Source: Nocardia sienata NBRC 100364 (GTDB lineage: Bacteria > Actinomycetota > Actinomycetes > Mycobacteriales > Mycobacteriaceae). From it: a stretch of DNA of 64,000 nucleotides. How positions within the stretch are numbered: the first letter of the stretch is position 1; each line of letters opens with the position of its first letter. The stretch lies in assembly GCF_001613205.1 (NCBI RefSeq), contig NZ_BDBX01000051.1, forward strand, positions 17,165 through 81,164, in the 5' to 3' direction. The translations under genes were made by a program, and so were the position numbers. The notes under the pieces are model-generated. The model saw only the letters and a program-made list of their open reading frames with translations, had not been told where the DNA came from and searched no databases. Shown piece after piece: positions 55,631-62,936 of the stretch.

Positions 55631-56818
55631 ATGGACAACACAATTGGCCAACAGATCAAGAAGTTCCGTGGCAAAGCGCTGACCCAACAGGGTCTGGCCG
55701 ATAAGTCGGGTGTTGGCTACGAGACGATCCGGAAACTGGAACAGGGCAGAAAAGGCGCCAGCGTCGCCACCCTGAAAAAGGTGGCTCGCGCATTGGACGT
55801 CGACCTCGCAGACCTCGTCGGCAATCGGTACGGGATGCCGACCGAAGACCCCGGCGCCGGGGTGGTCGCCATCCGGGAGGCGCTGGCCTCCGTGGACGAC
55901 CTGATCGACGATGGTCCTGAGGGCCCACCTGTTTCGCTGACCGATGCACGTCGTGCTGTCGAATACGCGTGGGGCGCCTACTGGAATGGCAGATACGAGA
56001 CGCTGGCCTCGGTACTGCCGCCGGGAATCGCGCAACTTCGGGCTACTGCTCATGCCGCGAAAAGCACTGAGAGTCCCACCGCGCACGAGCTTTTGGCGCG
56101 CATGTACTGGGTGACAGGGTGCACGTTGGTGCATCTCGGGCATGCAGATTCGGCTTTCGCCGCGATCCGGTCGGCGCTGTCGGCTTCCGAACGCGGCAAT
56201 GACCCGCTGCTCGCGGCCACCCTGCGCGGGTCTGTAGCGTGGCAGCTGCTGGTGCAGGGCCGCTACGAGGAGTCGCACAAGGTAGCGCTGAAAGCGGCGG
56301 CATCCGTGGAGCCCGACGGTGAGGTATCCGAACAGCATCTTTCGGTGTATGGGTCGCTGGTGCTGCAAGGTGCGACCGCAGCGGGCCGGAACCAGCGGGT
56401 GCATGAGGCATTGCACACCGCCGCTGCGGCCGGTGAGATAGCGGCGCGGCTGCCAGGTGACACCAAGTGGTACGAGTGCAATTTCGGCACAAGTCAGGTT
56501 GTTATGCAGACCGTCGACATCAATGTGTCCAGCGAGCGATATACCGAGGCTCTGAAAGTGGCTGAGGATATGCCGAACCGCGGCGTCGGATTGACGCGGG
56601 TGAGCCAGGCCCGGCATCTGCTGGACCGGGCGCAGGCACTGACTCGGGTCAACAAGTACAGGGAGGCTCAAGACCTGCTGCTCAATGCAGAGCGTGTGGG
56701 CGGCCGGGACTGGGCGCGGTACCAGACATTGATGAAGCAGATCGTTCAGGAGCTGCGGGAGCAGGAGCGTAATCCGGCGTTGGCCGATCTGGCCGATCGC
56801 ATCGGCGTGCGGGGCTGA
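55631..56818 (+). CDS. XRE-family regulator with TPR-like sensor region (copy B)
   Basis: A 395-residue protein. The helix-turn-helix is at residues 6-60 (IGQQIKKFRGKALTQQGLAD, GVGYETIRKLEQGRKGASVA). From about 100 on it is all helical with TPR-like repeats (TAHELLARMYWVTGCTLVHL, LLQGRYEESHKVAL-type hairpins). It is the counterpart of the regulator at 6032, and both are divergent from paralogous small genes. No 2H phosphoesterase follows here; the ABM gene is convergent. The ligand is probably an intracellular signal or peptide; unknown. Confidence 0.88.
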   Translation: MDNTIGQQIKKFRGKALTQQGLADKSGVGYETIRKLEQGRKGASVATLKKVARALDVDLADLVGNRYGMPTEDPGAGVVAIREALASVDDLIDDGPEGPPVSLTDARRAVEYAWGAYWNGRYETLASVLPPGIAQLRATAHAAKSTESPTAHELLARMYWVTGCTLVHLGHADSAFAAIRSALSASERGNDPLLAATLRGSVAWQLLVQGRYEESHKVALKAAASVEPDGEVSEQHLSVYGSLVLQGATAAGRNQRVHEALHTAAAAGEIAARLPGDTKWYECNFGTSQVVMQTVDINVSSERYTEALKVAEDMPNRGVGLTRVSQARHLLDRAQALTRVNKYREAQDLLLNAERVGGRDWARYQTLMKQIVQELREQERNPALADLADRIGVRG

Positions 56819-56888
56819 ATTCTGGCTGGTGCGGCTCGACCAGACGGAATGCTTCCTACGTTCCGGGATGACCGACCGGCTGTGATGC

Positions 56889-57197
56889 TCAGCCCGGCAG
56901 CCCCTCGACCATTGTAGGGGTGAGGAATTCGACTCGGAGATCTGCGACGTAATTGCTGCGCTGATCCAGGAAACGGCGGGTGTGCGGCTGCCGCTCGTGC
57001 TCGTCGAACGCGTTGCGGTCTCGGTACACCTCATAGAACACACGGGATAGTGGAGCCTCGGTCACGGTGTGAGTGGCATAGACCAGCGTCCCTGGCTCGA
57101 GTTCGCGAATCCCCCTCGCGGTCTCCTCCACCAGCCGATCGAAGCCGATGGCGGCCTCGGCGTCCAACAAGTCGAACCTCACCACGAGCGCGAACAT
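56889..57197 (-). CDS. ABM-domain putative quinol monooxygenase
   Basis: A 102-residue single ABM domain: MFALVVRFDLLDAEAAIGFD, LVYATHTVTEAPLSRVFYEV, YRDRNAFDEHERQPHTRRFL. The His and Phe positions of YgiN-type enzymes are kept. GGAGGCTCCG directly precedes ATG 57197; the longer frame upstream is unlikely. It would act on quinols or polyketide-like aromatics as a homodimer. It lies between XRE module B and ipdC, 112 bases downstream of the ipdC stop on the same strand. Confidence 0.82.
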   Translation of the reverse strand: MFALVVRFDLLDAEAAIGFDRLVEETARGIRELEPGTLVYATHTVTEAPLSRVFYEVYRDRNAFDEHERQPHTRRFLDQRSNYVADLRVEFLTPTMVEGLPG

Positions 57198-57309
57198 CGG
57201 AGCCTCCCGAACCGAGCGGTTTACCATCGCAGCGAGTGTCTCACGCGTGTGGGCGGTCGGTTCGGGCCCGCCCACACCGAGCCGGTGGGGCGGGTCCGTA
57301 CTTCGCCGA

Positions 57310-58392
57310 TCAGGTCGCCGACTCGGCATCCTGCCGTAGCTCGGCGAGGGTGCCGATCCGGGCGACCGCGTCCGTGACGATCCGATCGATCAACTCCTGG
57401 CAGGTGGGCAGATCCTCCAGGATGCCGCTCACCTGGCCCGCCGCCAGCACCCCGGCCTCGGTATTGCCCTCGACCAGCCCGGCGCGCAACAGCATCGGGG
57501 TGTTGGCCGCCATGATCACCTGGGACCAGGTGAGGTCCTTGGCCTTGCGCATGGCCAGACCGTCGCGGACCAGCGTGGACCATTTCATCCCGGTCATACT
57601 CTTGAACCGGGCCGCGTTGCCCACGGCCGCGGTGAGACCGCGGATACGCCCCGAGTTCTCCAGCTTCTGGACCAGTTCGGTGTTTAGCACCCGGTGCGGC
57701 ATACCGTCGACCTTGGTGGACACCACTGTTTCGCCTAGTTGACGACGCAGGTATTCCTGTTTCACCGAATCCGGGACACTGCTCTCCTGCGTGAGCAGGA
57801 AGCGGGTGCCCATCGCGACTCCGGCGGCGCCATAGGCGAGGGCGGCGGCGAGGCCGCGCCCGTCGAAGAAGCCGCCGGCCGCGACCACCGGGATATCGAC
57901 CGCGTCCAGGACCGACGGCAGCAGCAGGGTCGTGGCCACCGGGCCGGTGTGCCCGCCGCCCTCGCCGCCCTGGACGACCACGGCATCCGCGCCCCAGGAG
58001 GCGACCTTCACCGCGTGCTTGGCGGCGCCGATCGACGGAACCACCACTACGCCCGCGTCTTTCAGCTTGGCGATGAGGTCCTTCTTCGGCGCCAGAGCGA
58101 AGGACGCGACCTTGACGTTCTCGCGGATGAGCAGATCGATCCGCTCGGGCGCGTCCGAGGCGTCGGCGCGGATGTTCACGCCGAACGGTTTATCGGTCTG
58201 CGCCTTGGTTTTGGCGATGGCCGTTTCCAGCTCGTCGTAGGTCATGGTGGCCGAGGCCAGAATGCCCAGCCCGCCGGCATTGGATGTGGCCGAGACCAGG
58301 CTCGGGCCCGCCACCCAGCCCATGCCGGTCTGCACGACGGGGTGTTCGATCCCGACCAGTTCGGTCAGCGGGGTCCGCAGCCGAGGGGTCAT
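57310..58392 (-). CDS. ipdC: Flavin oxidoreductase of CD-ring opening (nitronate monooxygenase-like)
   Basis: A 360-residue FMN TIM-barrel protein. LTELVGIEHPVVQTGMGWVA, ATSNAGGLGILASATMTYDE, VVVQGGEGGGHTGPVATTLL and PVVAAGGFFDGRGLAAALAY with MGTRFLLTQES are nitronate-monooxygenase family motifs. Its place after ipdA-ipdB equals Rv3551-Rv3553, and IpdC is needed for HIP breakdown, acting as a flavoprotein before ring opening. The start overlaps the ipdB stop (58389-58392). Confidence 0.92.
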   Translation of the reverse strand: MTPRLRTPLTELVGIEHPVVQTGMGWVAGPSLVSATSNAGGLGILASATMTYDELETAIAKTKAQTDKPFGVNIRADASDAPERIDLLIRENVKVASFALAPKKDLIAKLKDAGVVVVPSIGAAKHAVKVASWGADAVVVQGGEGGGHTGPVATTLLLPSVLDAVDIPVVAAGGFFDGRGLAAALAYGAAGVAMGTRFLLTQESSVPDSVKQEYLRRQLGETVVSTKVDGMPHRVLNTELVQKLENSGRIRGLTAAVGNAARFKSMTGMKWSTLVRDGLAMRKAKDLTWSQVIMAANTPMLLRAGLVEGNTEAGVLAAGQVSGILEDLPTCQELIDRIVTDAVARIGTLAELRQDAESAT

Positions 58393-59147
58393 TGCGGGAC
58401 CTCCCGATCGCGGATCTTCTTCGGATCGAGGACTTCGCGGATGATCCGCAGTTCCTCGGCGGTCGGCATCCGGGTCTCCTCGGCCGTGCCCAGGTCGGCG
58501 ATCTCGAAGGAGGTGTTTTCCGCGACCTCACCGGCGGTGACCCCGGGGTGCAGGCTCAGTGCGCGCATCGTGTGATCCGGGCCGTTGAAATCGAAAACGC
58601 CCAGATTGCTGACCACCCGGTGGATGTGGTGGAAACGGAAGGCCGGGTTGTCCGGGTCGACTTTGTCGTAGCCGACACCCGCGACGATATCCACTTTCTC
58701 GCCGAACACCCGCCTGGTGTGCCGTCCGACCCAGTAGCTGGTGGGGTGGTTGATGGTATTGCCGGGCGCGCCGCGGACGCCGAACATCTGCCGGGTCGGC
58801 TGCTGCAGCGGGCCGAAGGCCGAGAGGTTCTGGTTGCCGTAGCGGTCGAGCTGGTTGGCGCCCATGACCACATGGCGGCGGCCCGAGGCCAGCACATCGA
58901 ACACCTTGCGGAACGGAATCCAGCCCTCCACCGGCGCCTTGCCGCCGATCGGCGGGGTCTCGGCGAGGAAGAAGGCTTCACCGTCGGAGATCAGCAGATC
59001 GGGTTCGAAGGTGAGTTTCGCCAGCCGCGCGCCCAATTGCGCCATCGGCGACATGGGGCTGGCGAAGATCTCCCCGGCGCCGCGGAAGATCTCGGCACAG
59101 GCGACCGCGCACACTTCGGCGCGGGTGATGGTTTCGGTGCTGGTCAC
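58389..59147 (-). CDS. ipdB: COCHEA-CoA hydrolase, beta subunit
   Basis: A 252-residue CoA-transferase-like subunit: EVCAVACAEIFRGAGEIFAS, KLTFEPDLLISDGEAFFLAE, VVMGANQLDRYGNQNLSAFG and VGVGYDKVDPDNPAFRFHHI-type segments. IpdAB resembles class I CoA transferases but is a hydrolase that opens the last ring of COCHEA-CoA. Both start and stop overlap neighbours by four bases (ATGA), so A, B and C subunits are made in fixed order. Confidence 0.92.
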   Translation of the reverse strand: MTSTETITRAEVCAVACAEIFRGAGEIFASPMSPMAQLGARLAKLTFEPDLLISDGEAFFLAETPPIGGKAPVEGWIPFRKVFDVLASGRRHVVMGANQLDRYGNQNLSAFGPLQQPTRQMFGVRGAPGNTINHPTSYWVGRHTRRVFGEKVDIVAGVGYDKVDPDNPAFRFHHIHRVVSNLGVFDFNGPDHTMRALSLHPGVTAGEVAENTSFEIADLGTAEETRMPTAEELRIIREVLDPKKIRDREVPQ

Positions 59148-60037
59148 CGCTCCTCCTTGAATCGCGCGACGGCGGCCTGGTAGTCGGCTTCGGAACCGCT
59201 GAGGTAGGTGTCGACGAAGGTCTGCCAGGTCTCCGGCGACCCGGCGGCTTCCACGTAGTGCCGCTGGAATTTCTCGTCCCGGCCGTAGCTCTCACCACCC
59301 AGGGTGAAATGTGCGCCGTTCGGGGCCTCGACCACCGCGTCGACCATCATGCGGTTGAGCAGCAGCGCCTGCTGGGGAACGGTTTTCACCAATTCCTCGG
59401 TCTCCACGAGGCGTTCCACCGAAAGGTAGCGTTTCTCGGCGGCCAGGCAGAACAGGTCGTCCATATAGGGGTCCACGCCCTGGTAGGCGGCGTTACCGTG
59501 CGCGTCACCGATATTGAGATGCACCAGCGCGGCGTCGAGATTCAGGGCCGGCATGGCGATCAGAGTCTCCGCGCGTCCGTCCGGACCCGGGTACGGCGAG
59601 GTCACGGTCTGCAGCTCGCCGTCCCAGAAATTCGGGACATCCGACCCCAGGCCGGCGCGGATCGGCAGGAACGGCAGTCGCGCCGCGGCTGCCTCGAGCC
59701 CGCATTTGAGCATGCCTTCGTCCATCTCGCGGGCGACGATCTGCCCGGAGGTTCGGGCCTTCGCGAACCAGGGGTCGTAGAACGGCGCCGAGTCCAGGGA
59801 GACGAACCCGTAGTAGGCCTTGCGGACCTTCCCGGCCGAGAGCAGCAATCCCAGGTCCGGGCCCCCGTAGGTGACCACCGTCAGGTCGGTGACATCGGAC
59901 CGCAGCAGGGCCCGCACCAGGGCCATCGGCTTACGCCGGGAACCCCAGCCGCCGATGCCGATGGTCATCCCGCTGCGCAGTTCGCCGACGATCTCGTCCA
60001 GCGTTTTCCGCTTGTCTCGCATGGTCTTCCGTTCCAT
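59144..60037 (-). CDS. ipdA: COCHEA-CoA hydrolase, alpha subunit
   Basis: A 297-residue CoA-transferase-like subunit. LRSGMTIGIGGWGSRRKPMA is the N-terminal glycine loop; GKVRKAYYGFVSLDSAPFYD and VAREMDEGMLKCGLEAAAAR follow, and the latter contains the Glu region that is catalytic in mycobacterial IpdA. VHLNIGDAHGNAAYQGVDPY is the end of the core. It starts one base after the echA20 stop. ATG 60037 or ATG 60022 (MRDKRKTLDE) may be the true start. Confidence 0.92.
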   Translation of the reverse strand: MERKTMRDKRKTLDEIVGELRSGMTIGIGGWGSRRKPMALVRALLRSDVTDLTVVTYGGPDLGLLLSAGKVRKAYYGFVSLDSAPFYDPWFAKARTSGQIVAREMDEGMLKCGLEAAAARLPFLPIRAGLGSDVPNFWDGELQTVTSPYPGPDGRAETLIAMPALNLDAALVHLNIGDAHGNAAYQGVDPYMDDLFCLAAEKRYLSVERLVETEELVKTVPQQALLLNRMMVDAVVEAPNGAHFTLGGESYGRDEKFQRHYVEAAGSPETWQTFVDTYLSGSEADYQAAVARFKEER

Positions 60038-60038
60038 G

Positions 60039-60815
60039 TCAGTTCTTGTCCTTGCGCGCCGCGAGGTCTTGGTCGAAGCGTTCGCGGATCTCGTCGGAGG
60101 CTCCGGAAAGGTTCAGTTCGAAGGTGAACCCCTGCTCGAAGCGGTAGCTGCGGTGCACATCCTGCAGGTCGATGCCGTTGAGGGCGCGTTTGGCGGCCCG
60201 GATGACCCGGCCGTCCTTGGCCGCGATGTCCTTGGCGACCTCGAGTGCGGCGGCGTCGAGTTCCTCCCGGGGGACCACCTTCAGTACCGAGCCGTAATGG
60301 TGCAGCTGCTGGGCGGTGGCGGTGCTCGCGGTGAAGAAGAGCGCGCGCATGAGGTGCTGGGGGACCAGCCGGGCCAGGTGGGTGGCGGCGCCGAGCGCAC
60401 CGCGGTCGACCTCGGGCAGGCCGAAGGTCGCGTCCTCGGAGGCGATGATGATGTCGGAGTTGCCGACCAGGCCGATCCCGCCGCCCAGGCAGAAGCCCTG
60501 GACCGCGGTGATCACCGGGACCGGGCAGTCGTAGACCGCGCCGAATGCCTCGAAGCAACCGTGGTTGGCGTCGATGAGCGCCTGATGCCCGGGCTTGCGC
60601 TGGATCTCCTTGATATCGACGCCCGCGTTGAAGCCGCGGTTCTCGGCGCGCAGCACCACCACGCGGGTCTGCGGGTCGCGCCCGGCGGCGCGGATCTCGT
60701 CGGCGAGGGCGAACCAGCCGTCCGAGGGTATGGCGTTGACCGGCGGATAGTCGACCGTGACCACGGCGATACCGGCGGATTCCGAATGGCGCTTGATCCC
60801 CATCGCGTATCCCAT
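60039..60815 (-). CDS. echA20: Crotonase-family ring hydrolase of CD-ring catabolism
   Basis: A 258-residue crotonase. VTVDYPPVNAIPSDGWFALA, RGFNAGVDIKEIQRKPGHQA, QGFCLGGGIGLVGNSDIIIA and GLPEVDRGALGAATHLARLV are almost identical in pattern to M. tuberculosis EchA20 (Rv3550), which hydrolyses one of the last two steroid rings to form COCHEA-CoA. It heads the echA20-ipdA-ipdB-ipdC operon and is divergent from two SDR genes across a KstR2 box. ATG 60803 (MGIKRHSES) is an alternative start. Confidence 0.94.
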   Translation of the reverse strand: MGYAMGIKRHSESAGIAVVTVDYPPVNAIPSDGWFALADEIRAAGRDPQTRVVVLRAENRGFNAGVDIKEIQRKPGHQALIDANHGCFEAFGAVYDCPVPVITAVQGFCLGGGIGLVGNSDIIIASEDATFGLPEVDRGALGAATHLARLVPQHLMRALFFTASTATAQQLHHYGSVLKVVPREELDAAALEVAKDIAAKDGRVIRAAKRALNGIDLQDVHRSYRFEQGFTFELNLSGASDEIRERFDQDLAARKDKN

Positions 60816-60841
60816 CTCGCATCTCGAGCATCTTGGCTAAG

Positions 60842-60857
60842 CAAGCAATTGCTTGGT
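60842..60857. promoter_or_regulatory. KstR2 box between echA20 and the SDR genes
   Basis: CAAGCAATTGCTTG (60842-60855) is a perfect 14-base palindrome; read as AGCAATTGCTTGGT it fits the KstR2 consensus at 13 of 14 positions. It lies 27 bases before echA20 and 12 before the SDR gene, so it can repress both directions. Confidence 0.85.
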
Positions 60858-60868
60858 AGGTTAACACG

Positions 60869-61666
60869 GTGGCACTCGAAATCGACCTGTCCGATCGCGT
60901 CGTTCTGGTAACCGGCGGCGTCCGCGGCGTCGGCGCCGGGATCAGCCGCGTCCTGCTGTCCGCCGGGGCGACCGTGGTGGCGTGTGCCCGCCGTCCCGGC
61001 GATACTCCGGTCGAGGTGGACGGGCGGGAAATCGATTTCCTGCCGTGCGATGTCCGCGACCCGGCAGCCGTGGCGGAGATGATCGCCGAGATCGTCCGGC
61101 GGCACGGGCGGCTGGATCACGCGGTGAACAATGCCGGTGGCGCTCCCTATGCCCTGGCGCAGGATGCCAGCCCCAAATTCCACACCAAGATCATCGAGCT
61201 GAATCTGCTCTCGGCCCTGCACGTCGCCCAGGCGGCGCACGCGGTGATCAGCAGGCAGGAAGACGGCGGCTCGATCGTCAATATCTCCAGCCTCAGCGGC
61301 CACCGGCCCTCGCCGGGCACCGCCGCCTACGGTGCGGCGAAGGCTGGAGTCGACGCGCTCACCGTGTCCCTCGCCGCGGAATGGGCACCGAAGGTCCGGA
61401 TCAACTCCCTCGTGGTCGGTGCGGTGGAAACCGAACTGAGCGCTCTGCACTACGGCGACGCCGACGGAGTGGCCGCCGTCGGGCGGACCATCCCGATGGG
61501 CCGGCTGGCCCGGCCCGAAGATGTCGGCAACGGGGTGGCCTTCCTACTCTCCCCGCTGGCCGGGTACATCTCCGGGGCGACCCTGCAGATCCACGGCGGC
61601 GGCGAACCCCCGGCCTTCCTCGCGGTCGCGACCGCCACCCATTCCGGTGACGCGGCGAAAGCCTGA
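60869..61666 (+). CDS. SDR-family oxidoreductase (Rv3549c-like)
   Basis: A 265-residue short-chain dehydrogenase. VVLVTGGVRGVGAGISRVLL is the cofactor motif, HAVNNAGGAPYALAQDASPK follows, and the catalytic Ser and Y-G-A-A-K are in NISSLSGHRPSPGTAAYGAA. The start is GTG 60869. The same gene is divergent from echA20 in M. tuberculosis. As part of the KstR2 regulon it should oxidise or reduce a CD-ring CoA intermediate; the step is not fixed. It is followed after 43 bases by a second SDR gene. Confidence 0.9.
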   Translation: MALEIDLSDRVVLVTGGVRGVGAGISRVLLSAGATVVACARRPGDTPVEVDGREIDFLPCDVRDPAAVAEMIAEIVRRHGRLDHAVNNAGGAPYALAQDASPKFHTKIIELNLLSALHVAQAAHAVISRQEDGGSIVNISSLSGHRPSPGTAAYGAAKAGVDALTVSLAAEWAPKVRINSLVVGAVETELSALHYGDADGVAAVGRTIPMGRLARPEDVGNGVAFLLSPLAGYISGATLQIHGGGEPPAFLAVATATHSGDAAKA

Positions 61667-61709
61667 CACCGGCTCGAACAGATATCGACCATCGACGATA
61701 GGAACGGAC

Positions 61710-62621
61710 ATGGCAACCGAGGGCATCTGCGCCGGACGGATCGTGATCATCACCGGCGCCGGCCGGGGTATCGGCCGGGCACACGCCCTGGCCTTCGCCG
61801 CCGAGGGCGCGAAGGTCGTGGTGAACGATCTCGGCTCGACGCTCAGTGGCGAGTCGACCGCGGAAACCCCCGCCGAGCAGGTGGTCTCGGAAATCCGGGC
61901 GGCCGGCGGTGAAGCCGTGGCCAACGGTGACGACGTGGCGAGCTGGGAGGGCGCGCAGCGGCTCGTCCAACAGGCCGTGGACACCTTCGGCGGCCTGGAC
62001 GTCCTGGTCAACAATGCCGGATTCGTCCGCGACCGGATGCTGGTCAACCTCGCTGAGGACGAATGGGATTCGGTGGTCCGCGTCCACCTCAAGGGTCATT
62101 TCGCCACCATGCGCCACGCGGCCGCGTACTGGCGCGCGGAATCCAAGGCGGGTCGTACCGTGGATGCCCGGATCATCAACACCAGCTCCGGCGCCGGCCT
62201 GCAGGGCAGTGTCGGCCAAGGGAACTACGGGGCCGCCAAGGCGGGTATCGCCGGCCTCACCCTGACCGCCGCGGCCGAATTCGGGCGGTACGGCGTCACG
62301 GTGAACGCGATCGCCCCCTCGGCGCGCACCCGGATGACCGAAACCGTTTTCGCCGACATGATGGCCGCCCCCGAGGACGGATTCGACGCCATGGCGCCGG
62401 AGAACATCTCACCGATCGTGGTGTGGCTGGGCAGCACGGAGTCGGCCGGTGTCACCGGCCGGATGTTCGAGGTCGAGGGCGGTCGCCTCGCCCTGGCCGA
62501 GGGCTGGCGCCACGGGGTGCCGGTCGACCGTGGCGCGCGCTGGAATCCCGCCGAACTCGGCACCGTGGTGTCGGAGCTGATCGCAAAGGGCGCAACCCCG
62601 GAACCCGTGTACGGAGCGTAA
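61710..62621 (+). CDS. SDR-family oxidoreductase (Rv3548c-like)
   Basis: A 303-residue SDR. VIITGAGRGIGRAHALAFAA, KVVVNDLGSTLSGESTAETP and LVNNAGFVRDRMLVNLAEDE, then Ser and Y-G-A-A-K in NTSSGAGLQGSVGQGNYGAA, resemble the hydroxyacyl-CoA dehydrogenase part of MFE-2-type proteins, with a C-terminal extension (WNPAELGTVVSELIAKGATP). AGGAACGGAC precedes ATG 61710. It is the second gene of the rightward KstR2-controlled operon, matching Rv3548c in order, and is closed by a strong terminator. Confidence 0.9.
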   Translation: MATEGICAGRIVIITGAGRGIGRAHALAFAAEGAKVVVNDLGSTLSGESTAETPAEQVVSEIRAAGGEAVANGDDVASWEGAQRLVQQAVDTFGGLDVLVNNAGFVRDRMLVNLAEDEWDSVVRVHLKGHFATMRHAAAYWRAESKAGRTVDARIINTSSGAGLQGSVGQGNYGAAKAGIAGLTLTAAAEFGRYGVTVNAIAPSARTRMTETVFADMMAAPEDGFDAMAPENISPIVVWLGSTESAGVTGRMFEVEGGRLALAEGWRHGVPVDRGARWNPAELGTVVSELIAKGATPEPVYGA

Positions 62622-62637
62622 GGATTCGCCACAGTCG

Positions 62638-62681
62638 AACGGGTCCGTCCCGCCGCCGACCGGCGGCGGGACGGACCCGTT
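62638..62681 (+). terminator. 20-bp perfect stem ending the SDR operon
   Basis: Arms 62638-62657 and 62662-62681 are perfectly complementary, with loop GACC. The stem lies 16 bases after the stop of the second SDR gene. There is only a short T-run (TTT) at the foot. The rest of 62682-62936 shows no gene and should hold the promoter of the exported protein. Confidence 0.88.
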
Positions 62682-62936
62682 TCGGTATAGACCCGTTGCC
62701 GTCCAGCTACCGGGCCTCGCACCGGATGATTGTGGTCTATTCCACCCCTTCCGCGGCATCGCCCGCTGTGCGCTGGCACGCGAGCAGCGGTTGACCGGAG
62801 GCGGCCGCCGGATGTCGTCACTTCCTCATGCACCGGTGAGTTTGCTGGTTTACCATGGGCAACCATCTGTTCGTTCTACCCGGAAGACGTCATCGCCGGG
62901 CGAATCCGCAATATCGATCAAGGGGTTGACTGGCGC

